Assembly: GCA_018268835.1 (NCBI GenBank)
Contig: JAFDVU010000034.1
Coordinates: 1-51,858, forward strand
DNA length: 51,858 nucleotides
Source: Acidobacteriota bacterium
GTDB lineage: Bacteria > Acidobacteriota > Terriglobia > Bryobacterales > Bryobacteraceae
Direction: 5' to 3'
Shown here: positions 25,399 through 34,709 of the stretch, piece by piece
Position numbering within the stretch: position 1 is the first letter of the stretch
How the letters are laid out: each line of letters starts with the position of its first letter
Position numbers and translations under genes: made by a program
The notes under the pieces: generated by a model
Seen by the model: only the letters and a program-made list of their open reading frames with translations
Told to the model about the DNA's origin: nothing
Database searches by the model: none

Positions 25399-27020
25399 CA
25401 GTATTTGACCTCCGCCGCGACCCGAAGAACGCCTTTCTTCAACGCCCGGATCACAAACTCTTCCATCCCCGGATATCTCCGCAACAGACTCCCCAGCGGA
25501 TACAGGCCGTCGCGGCATTCCCTCAGCAACTTCGATCGATCGTCATCCCGCCGGAGAGCCGAACAGAGCCGCTCAGCCCTGTCAGGGGCCACCGCAACAT
25601 ATAGCCTTTCGTCGTCACCGACCATTCCGTAATGTGAGAATGCTGCCTCAAAATCGAGGGCTTGAGGGGAAGACCAGTCGGGAGCACTCTCCGCCTCCCG
25701 CAGTTGCGCGCGCCACAAGCCACAATACCGCCTGACAACTGTATTCCAGGAAAACTCCCGCCGGACCCTCTCGAAAGCCGCTCTTCCCATACTCCGCCGG
25801 AGATCAGGGGACCGCGCCAGGTCTCCTAGTCGAAGGATCAACTGGCCCACGTCGATGACCGTTTGTGACGCAGCGTACTGTTCCGCGAACGGAGTGAGAC
25901 CACAGGAACCTATTATGCTGGCTCTCCGGAGGGCCTTCCGCCGGACATATGTATCGACAAGGAATCCAGTGACTCCCTCCTCGACTATCTCACGGTACCC
26001 GCTCCAGCGCGAAGCGACCACCGGAAGTCCCATCGCCATGGCCTCGATAAGTGACAGGCCGAAACTCTCCTGAATGTTATCGGACGGTGCCACAAATACG
26101 TCGGCAGCCGCGTACAGGATCTGCTTCGATACTTCGCTGACGTCGGTCAGGACAAGGACCTGCGCCTCCATTCCGAGATCTCGGCACAGACGATAGACCT
26201 GAGATGAGTACCCTTCTGCGTCGCCGCCTCCCAGAACAAGCCACAAGTTGGGCACCGCCGTACTGAGTTCTCTGACCGCAACCAGTACGGGCTCCAAATC
26301 CGCCTTGTACGATGCGCTGAACCTGCCGATCCACAGAACCACAGTTGCATCGTCGACGACTCCTATGGTAGTTCTCGCGAACGCCTTGTCCATGGCAACG
26401 GCATCAGGAAGTGCCGTGCCCAACGGCAAAAGATCGACAGCCGGGCCAGCCAGCGAAGGCAGGGGCACACCCAGCCTTTCCCGGATGCCTTCTTTGACTT
26501 GGTCCAAGAGCGAGAGGACGGCATCGCGAGCAGCCACACTCGTAGCAACAAGGCGGTCGCATGGCAGCGCCTGAATCACAATCCCGACGTAATTCGCATA
26601 GAGGTTTGGAAACGGAACTGAGTGCACAATGCAACTTATCGGCGCGATGCAGCCGGAACTGGACCGCAACTGGGCAAATTGCGAGAAATGGTGCACCTTT
26701 CCGAAGTAGATGAGTTCACGGGTTGGCATGCCTCCGCCGGCTATGTCGCTCGCGGATCTCCGTTGAACCCGGTTAACAACTTGGCGATCATGAAATCGGA
26801 GACCCCAGTCATCGGCCACCCTATCTGCGGGGCCTGGCGGCTGCAGTTCGTTGAGAACGACAACGCGCTCTATCTCCTCGCGCGTAAGAGCGACCGACAA
26901 AAGCTCACTATGTACCGAATCCGATCCCATAGCGTTCTTTTGAAGTGACAACGGGCCCCTCGCGCGCCAGTCGAACGTCGCGACCGTAAGCCCGCACCTC
27001 GGTTCGAACGGCAGACTCAT
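25398..27020 (-). CDS. GT4-family glycosyltransferase with extra C-terminal domain
   Basis: 540 residues from ATG 27020, preceded by GGGGAGG at a good distance. The core resembles GT-B family 4 transferases: VVLWIGRFSASYKADLEPVL (start of the second Rossmann domain), LVLGGGDAEGY, VFVAPSDNIQESFGLSLIEAMAMGLPVVAS (the E-x7-E donor motif) and YREIVEEGVTGFLVD. A 110-residue C-terminal extension after the usual end (from about residue 430: ALDFEAAFSHYGMVGDDERLYV ... LLRRYPGMEEFVIRALKKGVLRV) is not part of ordinary GT4 enzymes as far as I recall. Cytoplasmic enzyme using a nucleotide sugar; acceptor unknown. Coupling to the exported VWFA-type gene suggests a common pathway. Confidence 0.8.
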   Translation of the reverse strand: MSLPFEPRCGLTVATFDWRARGPLSLQKNAMGSDSVHSELLSVALTREEIERVVVLNELQPPGPADRVADDWGLRFHDRQVVNRVQRRSASDIAGGGMPTRELIYFGKVHHFSQFAQLRSSSGCIAPISCIVHSVPFPNLYANYVGIVIQALPCDRLVATSVAARDAVLSLLDQVKEGIRERLGVPLPSLAGPAVDLLPLGTALPDAVAMDKAFARTTIGVVDDATVVLWIGRFSASYKADLEPVLVAVRELSTAVPNLWLVLGGGDAEGYSSQVYRLCRDLGMEAQVLVLTDVSEVSKQILYAAADVFVAPSDNIQESFGLSLIEAMAMGLPVVASRWSGYREIVEEGVTGFLVDTYVRRKALRRASIIGSCGLTPFAEQYAASQTVIDVGQLILRLGDLARSPDLRRSMGRAAFERVRREFSWNTVVRRYCGLWRAQLREAESAPDWSSPQALDFEAAFSHYGMVGDDERLYVAVAPDRAERLCSALRRDDDRSKLLRECRDGLYPLGSLLRRYPGMEEFVIRALKKGVLRVAAEVKY

Positions 27021-27167
27021 CTGTGCCTCCCCGACTCATCCGGTAACGGTGCAATTCCTCCTGGAGGGGCGGGCAACTCTCCGCAGAGGAGTGCTGTGAT
27101 CCTCGATTCCCGCCGCCCATTGAGTAAGGAGATGGCCCGATGCCCGACAAGCACGGCGATACTGCGG

Positions 27168-27869
27168 TTAACGGACGCCGGCGTTGGCACTCGCCGCAAT
27201 CGAACGCTCCCAAGAACCCAGACTGCCGCGAATCTGCGCTATCGCGGCCGTTTGACAGCCCCCGGAACAGTTGGGCAGATGCGAAAGTTGATACGTCACA
27301 TTATCCCAAACCGCAGCCGGTGCCGCCGCTATGCTACGGTCTTCCACGCTGGACGCGGTGCCGGCTGCAATCTTCCGCCCATGAATCGCAACCAGCGCGT
27401 CCTGAGGCGAAACCTGGCCGCCCGCTACAGCCACAAGGAGAGCGTCCATTCTCTGCATCTCGCTTTGAATAATCGTTCGGCGGCCCCTCAGGACCGCGAC
27501 CCCGGCCGGCGTGCCAGCAGCGCTGCCATCGGCCATCAATACCGCGTCAACCGTGTACGTCGACTGGTAGGAGGCAGTGTCACGCGGCGCCAGGACCGGG
27601 ATCGCGACCGTCGCCCCAGGCCGAAGCGGCCGGTCATGATCCGGGTCGATCACTGAATCCATATACTCAAACCCTTGCACTCTGAGGTGCCCAGCCCTGA
27701 AGTGACGGACGCGCACAAGGACGGCAGTGAGTGGTTGCGGGCAATCGTTAGTGACCTGAACCGTGACCCTACCCGATCCAGCGTCACTAACTGAGACTGT
27801 GACTGGCACAGAAGCTACCGCCCAAGACGCAAAGCAGATTGAGAAAACGATGCCATTTGCGAGTTTCAT
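27168..27869 (-). CDS. Secreted protein of unknown function
   Basis: 233 residues. The first 20 residues are a signal peptide (KLANGIVFSICFASWAVASV). A beta-sandwich-like segment follows (VTVSVSDAGSGRVTVQVTND, LRPGATVAIPVLAP), then a more helical C-terminal part with two Cys in NCSGGCQTA. It carries the short string AIHGRK that also occurs in the VWFA-type protein of the same block; this may be coincidence. Family not recognised. Transcribed with the smaller secreted protein upstream (21-base gap) and probably with the glycosyltransferase 147 bases downstream. Confidence 0.6.
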   Translation of the reverse strand: MKLANGIVFSICFASWAVASVPVTVSVSDAGSGRVTVQVTNDCPQPLTAVLVRVRHFRAGHLRVQGFEYMDSVIDPDHDRPLRPGATVAIPVLAPRDTASYQSTYTVDAVLMADGSAAGTPAGVAVLRGRRTIIQSEMQRMDALLVAVAGGQVSPQDALVAIHGRKIAAGTASSVEDRSIAAAPAAVWDNVTYQLSHLPNCSGGCQTAAIAQIRGSLGSWERSIAASANAGVR

Positions 27870-27890
27870 TGGCCAGCCTCCTCCATTCGG

Positions 27891-28337
27891 CTAATTGCAC
27901 ATTGCCTCATAGTACCCTGTGGACCTCGTGACGGGTGTGGAATACAACATCTGGCCCGGATTTCCAGGGCAGTTCTGCAGCGTCACATGCTGATCGGTGA
28001 GAGTCCAGTAGAATACCATGTCTTCACCTCCGCCTGATGGGTAGGACGTCAGGCTCTCCGTCCCCTGATACTCTTGCGGGCCGTGGGACTGCCCGCTACA
28101 GTCCGTCCAAGCCTGCTGTGTGCACGCGCTTCCAGCGCTAGCTTCGCCCACAGAGAACGTCCCGCTGTTTCCGTTGTCGGCGGAAATAGTCGCCGCGAGG
28201 TTCCAAGCGATTTCGTCGCAGTAAAATTGGGATATGATTGACGAGCTGTCGCTCGCCCCAGTACATTGCTGCGCGTTGGCGGAGAATACAGCAGTCGCCA
28301 GTCCGAGGGGAATGGCAGCATATCGTGGAGATATCAT
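27891..28337 (-). CDS. Small cysteine-containing secreted protein of unknown function
   Basis: 148 residues from ATG 28337, preceded by AAGGAG at seven bases; a longer frame upstream lacks a ribosome site. Signal peptide ISPRYAAIPLGLATAVFSANA, then a mature domain of about 125 residues with Cys at QQCTG, FYCDE, SACTQ, TDCSG, QNCPG and the C-terminal MCN: six cysteines, which could form three disulfides. Rich in Ser, Gly, Thr and Gln. No family recognised. First gene of the accessory minus-strand series. Confidence 0.65.
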   Translation of the reverse strand: MISPRYAAIPLGLATAVFSANAQQCTGASDSSSIISQFYCDEIAWNLAATISADNGNSGTFSVGEASAGSACTQQAWTDCSGQSHGPQEYQGTESLTSYPSGGGEDMVFYWTLTDQHVTLQNCPGNPGQMLYSTPVTRSTGYYEAMCN

Positions 28338-28583
28338 CGAGAACTCCTTCGAACGCGGTACACGAGCGGGCTGCATGCCCACGCTGCACGGTGATCAGGA
28401 ACATTGAGTATTTAACTGTGTCCGACGGTCGGCCGCAGTCAATAAGTACCAGAAGTTATAGCGCCCTTCCAGTACCCTATTGCTGACCAGTCACGCGCGT
28501 CAATAGCTCGATCGAGGGGGCTACCATGCAACAGGAAACCCGTTAGGGCCCGGGTACTTAGGGTCTGTCAGGAACTAACAGTG
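28338..28583. other. Intergenic region upstream of the secreted-protein genes
   Basis: No gene is seen. It must contain the promoter of the minus-strand series and the outer end of the transposase remnant (GGGTCTGTCAGG at 28561-28572 is a plausible IS terminus). TTGACT on the minus strand (28437-28442) is a possible -35, but no -10 at the right distance is convincing. Confidence 0.4.
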
Positions 28584-29291
28584 TCAACTTCTGGGTAGTA
28601 AGCTGTAGTTCCAATCTCCATGGAACTTGTCGCGTCTGAGTTGAAGCTCGGCCATCTGCTGGTCGGAAACCTTGAGGCGCTTGGGGTAGATGTTGGTGTC
28701 CAGCTTGCTCTTCACCGTCAGCCCGGCCGCTGTGGTGGTCGCCGCAATCAGGTCGATGATGACCTCATGACTGATCAGCGGTTTACCACGCCAGTTCTGG
28801 CTGATGAATGAGAACAGTCGGTGTTCAATTTTGTTCCACTTGCTGGTTCCCGGCGGGAAATGGCAGACGGAAATCTCCAGGCCGGTTTCGGTGGCCAGTT
28901 GTTGCAGTTCCCACTTCCACAGCCTCACGCGTGCGCCATTGCTGCCTCCGGAATCGGCCGTGATCAGGAGGCGCTTGGCTTTGGGATAGCTTTGCCGGCC
29001 CATCCAACGCCACCAGCGGCGAATGCTCTCGACTGCGAACGCCGCCGTGTCGTGATCTACACCCACGCTCACCCAGCCGACGTTCCGCCTCAGATCATAA
29101 ACTCCGTAAGGAGCCACCTTCCCTTTGTCGGGTTCGCGGATTTCGAAATCGTGAACTCGGACTTCCTCGGGTTGGCTCTTGAGTTCCCATTCGCGCCCGG
29201 CATTCTTGAAATCGCCCACCAACTCTTTCTTTTTGGTGTCTACCGATATCACCGGCTCGCCCTGCTTAAGATAACGCTGGGCCTTGCGGTT
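28584..29291 (-). pseudogene. ISAzo13-type transposase, 5'-truncated
   Basis: The DDE-type C-terminal half is intact: SVDTKKKELVGDF, VHDFEI, PYGVYDL, VGVDHDTAAFAVESIRRWW, LLITADSGGSNGARVRLWKWEL, VCHFPPGTSKWNKIEHRLFSFIS and FHGDWNY at the end. The frame stays recognisable up to about 29291 (NRKAQRYLKQGEP), but the N-terminal DNA-binding part is missing: an in-frame stop occurs shortly upstream. A helix-turn-helix-like string (VVELARRFEIGR) appears in another frame at about 29290-29325, suggesting an internal deletion plus frameshift. It abuts the intact hemL. Non-functional IS remnant. Confidence 0.82.
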
Positions 29292-29369
29292 GATGGTGGC
29301 GACCGATCTCGAACCTCCGGGCCAGCTCCACTACTGAGCCTTTCACCAGAACCACCCGCCTATCGGCCC

Positions 29370-30632
29370 CTACGCCGCGAACGCTTCCCTCGCCGCCGCG
29401 ATGGTGCGCTCGATATCCTCATCCGAATGTGCCGCGCCTAAAAACGCCGCCTCGAACTGCGAGGGCGCCAGGTACACGCCGCGCTCCAGCATGGCGCGGA
29501 AGAAGCGGCCGAAGCGCGCCGTGTCGCTCTTCTTCGCGCTGTCCCAATCGGTCACCGGACCTTCGGTGAAAAAGAACGTGAACATCGATCCGACCCGGTT
29601 CACCGTCACCCCCGCGGGCACCTCCGCGCAGAGGCGCGCGGCGCGCCCTTCCAGCGTGTCGTACACCTCGGGGTGCGCTTTGAGATGCCGCAGCATGGCG
29701 AGGCCCGCCGCCACCGCCAGCGGATTCCCCGATAGCGTTCCCGCCTGGTACACCGGACCCGCCGGCGCGACCTTATTCATCACGTCCCTGCGCCCGCCGT
29801 ACGCGCCCACCGGCAGTCCGCCGCCGATCACCTTGCCCAGCGTCGTCAGGTCCGGGCGGATGCCGTACCTCTGCTGCGCGCCGCCGAAGGCCACGCGGAA
29901 GCCGGTCATCACTTCGTCGAAGAGGAGCAGCGCGCCGTGCCGCTCCGTGATCGCGCGCAGCCCCGCGAGGTACCCGGGCAGAGGCGGCACGCATCCCATG
30001 TTGCCCACCACCGGCTCCACAATCACCGCCGCGATGCGGCCGCCGTGCGCGCCGAACGCAGCCTCCACGGCGGCGAGCGAATTGTACGGCAGCGCCAAGG
30101 TGGTCTCGGCGAACGCGCGCGGGACGCCCTGTGTATCGGCGATGCCGAGCGTCGCCATGCCGGAACCGGCCTTCACCAGCAGGGAATCGACGTGCCCGTG
30201 GTAGCAGCCCTCGAACTTCACGATCAGGTCGCGCCCGGTGAAGCCGCGCGCCACCCGGATGGCGCTCATCGTCGCCTCGGTGCCCGAGTTGACCAGCCGC
30301 ACCATCTCGATCGACGGCACCGCCTCCATGATGGCTTCGGCGAGTTCGATCTCCTGCTCGGTGGGCGCGCCGAAGCTGGTCCCGATGGCCAGCGCGCGCT
30401 CCAGCGCCGCGAGGATCTCCGGATGCCGGTGGCCGAGCAGCAGCGGCCCCCAACTGCCCACGTAGTCGATGTAGCGGTTGCCGTCGGCGTCGTAGAGATA
30501 CGGGCCTTCGCCGCGCGCGATGAACAGCGGCTGGCCGCCGACGCTGCGGAACGCCCGCACCGGGGAGTTCACGCCGCCCGGGATCTTCTCCACGGCGCGG
30601 CGAAAAAGTGCTTCCGATTTCGAAATGTTCAT
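29370..30632 (-). CDS. hemL: Glutamate-1-semialdehyde 2,1-aminomutase
   Basis: Makes 5-aminolevulinate in the C5 pathway to haem. 420 residues with family motifs: [89 protein letters not shown], the PLP lysine in [18 protein letters not shown], and [16 protein letters not shown]. Full length. It follows the flavoprotein gene by eight bases on the same strand. Its last 184 bases are duplicated at 22990-23173. Confidence 0.95.
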   Translation of the reverse strand: MNISKSEALFRRAVEKIPGGVNSPVRAFRSVGGQPLFIARGEGPYLYDADGNRYIDYVGSWGPLLLGHRHPEILAALERALAIGTSFGAPTEQEIELAEAIMEAVPSIEMVRLVNSGTEATMSAIRVARGFTGRDLIVKFEGCYHGHVDSLLVKAGSGMATLGIADTQGVPRAFAETTLALPYNSLAAVEAAFGAHGGRIAAVIVEPVVGNMGCVPPLPGYLAGLRAITERHGALLLFDEVMTGFRVAFGGAQQRYGIRPDLTTLGKVIGGGLPVGAYGGRRDVMNKVAPAGPVYQAGTLSGNPLAVAAGLAMLRHLKAHPEVYDTLEGRAARLCAEVPAGVTVNRVGSMFTFFFTEGPVTDWDSAKKSDTARFGRFFRAMLERGVYLAPSQFEAAFLGAAHSDEDIERTIAAAREAFAA

Positions 30633-30640
30633 GGGGAGTT

Positions 30641-31822
30641 TTACAGTCCGCGAGTGCTGGGAACGATCCGGCTGAAGCCCAGGCTCATGGCGATTTCGTA
30701 GAGGCTCGGGCTCAGGTTTTCCAGCAGCCGCCTCTTGAGCCCCAGGTACGGCTGACGTCCGGCGAAAAGGTCCTGCATGATGCCGGCGAAGCGCGGGCTA
30801 CGCCGCGTGAACTGCACCATGCGCGCCGGCACGCTGCCGCACAGAAAGCGTCCGACGAAGACGCGCTTGGCCAGGCGCGAGCCGAATTCCAGGTCCGCGG
30901 TGAAGTCCTTGCGCAGCAGCTTGCGATAGCGTTCGACGCTCTCCGCCGCGCCGCCCGCGTCGTCGATCAGGCTGCGCGCCGCCAGGTCCCCGGACCGGAT
31001 CGCGTAATAGAGTCCTTCGCCCGTGATCGGGTCCACCAGTCCCGCGGCGTCGCCCACCGCCAGCCACCCGTCGCCCGCCACGCGGTTGCTCTTCCACGAG
31101 CGGGTCTCCAGCGACGGCAGCAGGTGGCTGTAGAACCGCGCGCCCTTCCAGCAGATGCCGCGCTCCTGCATGAACCCTTCCAGCCGCTGGCGCAGACTCG
31201 CCGCCGGCTCGCCCTTGCCGCAGATTCCCACCGAAAGATGCCCGCAGCGCGGGAACACCCAGATGTAACCCTCCAGCTTGGGCAGAAACTGAATATCGAT
31301 GCGCGATTGATCGCCTTCCACGTAGTAGCCGAGCGCCGACATGGTATCGCCGCCGCCGAGTTGGGTGCCCACTTCGCGCAGCGGATTGCGCGCGCCCGTG
31401 GCCACGATGCAGAAGTCCGCGTCCATCGCGCCGCCGGCCGTCTCGAGCCGCCACCCCGCGCCCTGCCGCGACATGCCGGTGACGCGCGTCTTTTCGATCT
31501 GCGCTCCGGCGCCGGCCGCTCGGTCGAGCAGCATGCGGTTCAATTCCAGCCGCGAGTAGATCACCAGCGGTTCGGTCAGCCTCAGCGTGGCCTCGCCGCC
31601 TTTCGGCTCGGCTAGAACGGTTTCGGTGACCAGGCGCTTGGGAGTCGGATTGTCGATCAGGAACGGATACTGGTGGTAGGCCTTATAGGTGAGACCGCCG
31701 CCGCAGGGCTTTTCCCAGGCGAGTTTCTCATCCACGAGCACGACGTCGAGCCCGGCCGAGGCCAGTCTCTCCGCGGCGAACGATCCCGCCGGCCCGCCAC
31801 CCAGTATCGCGACCCGCTTCAT
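30641..31822 (-). CDS. Geranylgeranyl-reductase-type flavoprotein
   Basis: 393 residues. N-terminal FAD-binding Rossmann motif [29 protein letters not shown], followed by [13 protein letters not shown], the K-x-CGGG motif of the geranylgeranyl reductase family; later ATGARNPLR and [27 protein letters not shown] (second FAD motif). Family members saturate prenyl chains of lipids or quinones. The actual substrate here (menaquinone tail or other isoprenoid) is not decidable. Begins at ATG 31822 in a TAATG overlap with the lipoprotein gene and is followed by hemL. Confidence 0.85.
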   Translation of the reverse strand: MKRVAILGGGPAGSFAAERLASAGLDVVLVDEKLAWEKPCGGGLTYKAYHQYPFLIDNPTPKRLVTETVLAEPKGGEATLRLTEPLVIYSRLELNRMLLDRAAGAGAQIEKTRVTGMSRQGAGWRLETAGGAMDADFCIVATGARNPLREVGTQLGGGDTMSALGYYVEGDQSRIDIQFLPKLEGYIWVFPRCGHLSVGICGKGEPAASLRQRLEGFMQERGICWKGARFYSHLLPSLETRSWKSNRVAGDGWLAVGDAAGLVDPITGEGLYYAIRSGDLAARSLIDDAGGAAESVERYRKLLRKDFTADLEFGSRLAKRVFVGRFLCGSVPARMVQFTRRSPRFAGIMQDLFAGRQPYLGLKRRLLENLSPSLYEIAMSLGFSRIVPSTRGL

Positions 31823-32283
31823 TATTTCTTCTTACCGGCCGGAGGCAGATCCTCCGGCGCCGGCATCATACCGCCGCCGGCTCCCGAAGGCGGCATGGCC
31901 ATTCCACCGTGGGGATTGCCGCCCGGTGCGGCGCCACCCGGCATCGCTCCGCCCGGTGCGGCTCCGCCCGGCATCGTCGAACCGTGGCCGGAGGCATCGC
32001 CGATGCGCCCCGTGACTACCCACTTCCCGCCCTTCTGTTCGAGTTGATACTTCGTCGTCATCATCGGCGCCGTATTGCCTTTCAGCGAGACGATGACGGT
32101 TGCCTGCGCCTTGTCCGCGTCGAACTTGACGCCGTCGACTTTCACATCCATAGCTTGCAAATTCAGTTTCATCGTATTGGAGAAGTAGTCCAATACCCCT
32201 TGACGGACGGCGTCGTCCGATTGGGCGCCGTGATGACACGCGGCGAGACAGGAAATCAGGAGGAAGAAAGCGGCTTTACGCAC
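31822..32283 (-). CDS. Lipoprotein with Gly/Pro/Met-rich tail
   Basis: 153 residues from GTG 32283. RKAAFFLLISCLAACHHG is a lipoprotein signal with the lipobox LAAC. A folded middle part (DDAVRQGVLDYFSNTM to KYQLEQKGGKWVVTGR) looks like an NTF2/DUF4878-type domain. The last 55 residues are imperfect repeats of PGGAAPGGAMPGG, ending PPAGKKK. Start uncertain. It heads a likely three-gene unit with the flavoprotein and hemL. Confidence 0.65.
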   Translation of the reverse strand: MRKAAFFLLISCLAACHHGAQSDDAVRQGVLDYFSNTMKLNLQAMDVKVDGVKFDADKAQATVIVSLKGNTAPMMTTKYQLEQKGGKWVVTGRIGDASGHGSTMPGGAAPGGAMPGGAAPGGNPHGGMAMPPSGAGGGMMPAPEDLPPAGKKK

Positions 32284-32428
32284 CTTACGATTATAACCGG
32301 GGTTACCGCCCTTCCCGTGAGCCGGGGGTGCGCCGGACGCGTCCACGGGGTGGGTGTGTTACCATGCGAGTGGGCTTCCTCCGGGCCTCGAGGCATGTCC
32401 CTCCTGAAGTGAAACTACCTTTATTTCA

Positions 32429-33454
32429 ATGAATTTACGCTCTTTATTCAGTCTGTTTTCCTCAGACCTGGCGATTGACCTGGGAACGGCGAATACGCTG
32501 GTCTATGCCAAGGGCAAAGGCATCGTGGTGAACGAGCCTTCCATCGTGGCCATCAATAAAAACACCGGCGAAGTGGAGGCGGTCGGCAAGGAAGCCAAGG
32601 AAATGCTGGGACGCACCCCCGGCAACATCGTCGCCATCAAGCCCATGAAGGACGGTGTCATCGCCGACTTCAAGGTCACCGAGCGCATGCTGAACTACTT
32701 CATTCAGAAGGCGCACGGCCGCAAAATGCTGGTGCATCCCCGCATCGTCATCGGGGTTCCCAGCGAAATCACCCAAGTCGAAAAGCGCGCCGTCATGGAC
32801 TCGGCGTACCGCGCCAAAGCCAGCGAAGTGCATCTGGTCGAACAGGCCATGGTGGCCGCTATCGGCGCCGGATTGCCCATCACCGAACCCAGCGGCAACA
32901 TGGTGGTCGATATCGGCGGCGGCACCACCGACGTCGCGGTCATCTCGCTCTCCGGCATCGTCTACTCGCGCAGCGTGCGCGTGGCCGGCAATGAAATGGA
33001 CGATGCCGTGATGCAGTACCTCAAGCGCAAGTACAACCTGCTGGTGGGCGAGCGCACGGCGGAGCAGATCAAGATTGAAGTCGGCTCGGCGTACCCTCTG
33101 GACAAGCCGCTCAAAATGGAGATCAAGGGCCGCAACCTGATTGAAGGCGTGCCCCGCACCATCGCCGTGGACGATAGCGAAATCCGCGAGGCGCTCGGCG
33201 AGTGCGTGGCGACCATCGTCAACGCCATCCGCGTGGCTCTGGAACGGACGCCGCCTGAGTTGAGCGCCGATATCAGCGACCGCGGCATCGTGCTCACCGG
33301 CGGCGGCGGGCTGCTCAAGAACCTGGACAAGCGCATCCGCGAAGAGACCGGACTGCCGGTTTCCATCGCCGACGATCCGCTGGCCAGTGTGGTGTTGGGC
33401 ACCGGCCGCATGCTCAGCGATTTCCGGTTGTTGCGTAAGATTTCGATAGACTAA
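32429..33454 (+). CDS. mreB: Rod shape-determining actin homologue MreB
   Basis: 341 residues, actin fold. Phosphate loop DLAIDLGTANTLVY, PRIVIGVPSEITQVEKRAV, VVDIGGGTTDVAVISLSGIV and GIVLTGGGGLLKNLDKRI are all intact. Directs elongasome wall synthesis beneath the membrane. First of mreB-mreC-mreD. No strong ribosome site precedes ATG 32429. Confidence 0.97.
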   Translation: MNLRSLFSLFSSDLAIDLGTANTLVYAKGKGIVVNEPSIVAINKNTGEVEAVGKEAKEMLGRTPGNIVAIKPMKDGVIADFKVTERMLNYFIQKAHGRKMLVHPRIVIGVPSEITQVEKRAVMDSAYRAKASEVHLVEQAMVAAIGAGLPITEPSGNMVVDIGGGTTDVAVISLSGIVYSRSVRVAGNEMDDAVMQYLKRKYNLLVGERTAEQIKIEVGSAYPLDKPLKMEIKGRNLIEGVPRTIAVDDSEIREALGECVATIVNAIRVALERTPPELSADISDRGIVLTGGGGLLKNLDKRIREETGLPVSIADDPLASVVLGTGRMLSDFRLLRKISID

Positions 33455-33479
33455 AGGCAGAAAGCGGGTCGGCCTCCCG

Positions 33480-34709
33480 ATGGAGTCGTTTCTCAACCGC
33501 TACCGCAATATTACCGTCCTGCTCCTGGTGATCATGGCGCAGTTGGTGTTGTTGGCGGTGGATGCCAAGGTGCAAGGCGTGCCCCTCATCCGCGTGTGGG
33601 CGGTCACCGCCGTGACCCCCATGGCGCGCGTGCTCGAAGGTGTGCGCGCCGGCTCCACCGGCTTCCTCCACAACTATGTCCTGCTCAAGGACACCAACGA
33701 CGAGAACCGCCGCCTCAAGTCCGAGCTCGACCGCCTCAAGATGGAGAACATCGCGCTCAAAAGCGATCTGAATACGGCCGACCGCGCCAAGGCGCTGCAA
33801 CTCTTCCAGGCGCGCACGCCGTCGAAGACCGTGGCGGCGACCGTGATCGGCACCGGCACGGGCGCCAACTCGCGCGTCGTCTTTGTCGATCGCGGCAGCA
33901 GTTCGGGCATCATGCGCGGCATGGCGGTGGTGACGCCGGACGGTATCGTGGGCAAGGTGATCGCCGCATACCCCGTGGCCAGCCAGGTGCAACTCATCAC
34001 CGATCCGGATTTCGCCGCCGGCGTGGTGGGCCAGAAAAACGGCGCGCACGGCACCTTGAAAGGGCAGGGCACTCCGCAGTGCAAAGTGGATTATGTCCCC
34101 TTCGAGGATAAGATTGAGGTGGGCGAAACGCTCTATACTTCGGGCGATGACCGCGTGTTCCCGCGCGGCTTCCCGGTCGGAGTCGTCAAGAGCGTGCGCG
34201 ACGCGCAGCCCTTCAAAGAGGTGATGGTGGAGCCAAGCGGCTTGCAGCACGGCTTACAGGATGTGCTGATCCTGATCCAGGGCGTGCACCAGGCGATTCC
34301 CGATGTGGCGCCGGGCATGCAGCCGATCTACATCGCGCCGCCTCCGCCGGCCGATGGCAGGCCGGTCGATGCGCCCCCGCCCACGGGCGGCACCGAAGCC
34401 GATCGCCTGCGTGCGCAGTACAAAGCTCTCGGCGAGGCCGAGAATCACGTCTACGGAGATAACCCGGCGGGCGCCAAAGCGCCCGACTTCACCAGGCTGG
34501 GCGCGCAGCCGCTGCAGCCTCCGGCCCGCACTCCGGCCCAGACTCCGGCCCAGACTCCGGCCCAGCCGCCCGCCTCCATGCCGCCCGCCCGTCCGCCGGC
34601 GCCGGTGCCCGCGGCTCCCGCACCCGCGACCAAATCCCCTGCCGCCAGGCCTCCCGCTGAGACTCCCAAGCCGGGTGGCGGCACGCCCGGGGGAGAGCAG
34701 AACCGCTGA
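33480..34709 (+). CDS. mreC: Rod shape-determining protein MreC with proline-rich tail
   Basis: 409 residues, longer than the usual 270-330. One N-terminal membrane helix (NITVLLLVIMAQLVLLAVD), a coiled coil (about residues 70-105: TNDENRRLKSELDRLKMENIALKSDL), then the beta-domain with VDRGSSSGIMRGMAVVTPDGIVGKV and the C-terminal part LYTSGDDRVFPRGFPVGVV. The last 110 residues are low complexity with PAQTPAQTPAQ-type repeats, probably periplasmic and flexible. Stop overlaps the mreD ATG (TGATG). Confidence 0.93.
   Translation: MESFLNRYRNITVLLLVIMAQLVLLAVDAKVQGVPLIRVWAVTAVTPMARVLEGVRAGSTGFLHNYVLLKDTNDENRRLKSELDRLKMENIALKSDLNTADRAKALQLFQARTPSKTVAATVIGTGTGANSRVVFVDRGSSSGIMRGMAVVTPDGIVGKVIAAYPVASQVQLITDPDFAAGVVGQKNGAHGTLKGQGTPQCKVDYVPFEDKIEVGETLYTSGDDRVFPRGFPVGVVKSVRDAQPFKEVMVEPSGLQHGLQDVLILIQGVHQAIPDVAPGMQPIYIAPPPPADGRPVDAPPPTGGTEADRLRAQYKALGEAENHVYGDNPAGAKAPDFTRLGAQPLQPPARTPAQTPAQTPAQPPASMPPARPPAPVPAAPAPATKSPAARPPAETPKPGGGTPGGEQNR

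Noticed and set aside
26908..27213. Minus-strand frame of 101 codons overlapping the start of the GT4 gene
   Set aside because: No ribosome site and no similarity; the GT4 start at 27020 has a strong one.
22990..29366. Integrative element with 184-bp att-like direct repeats in hemL
   Set aside because: No integrase is present, and the metallopeptidase fragment fused to the left repeat is better explained by a tandem duplication.
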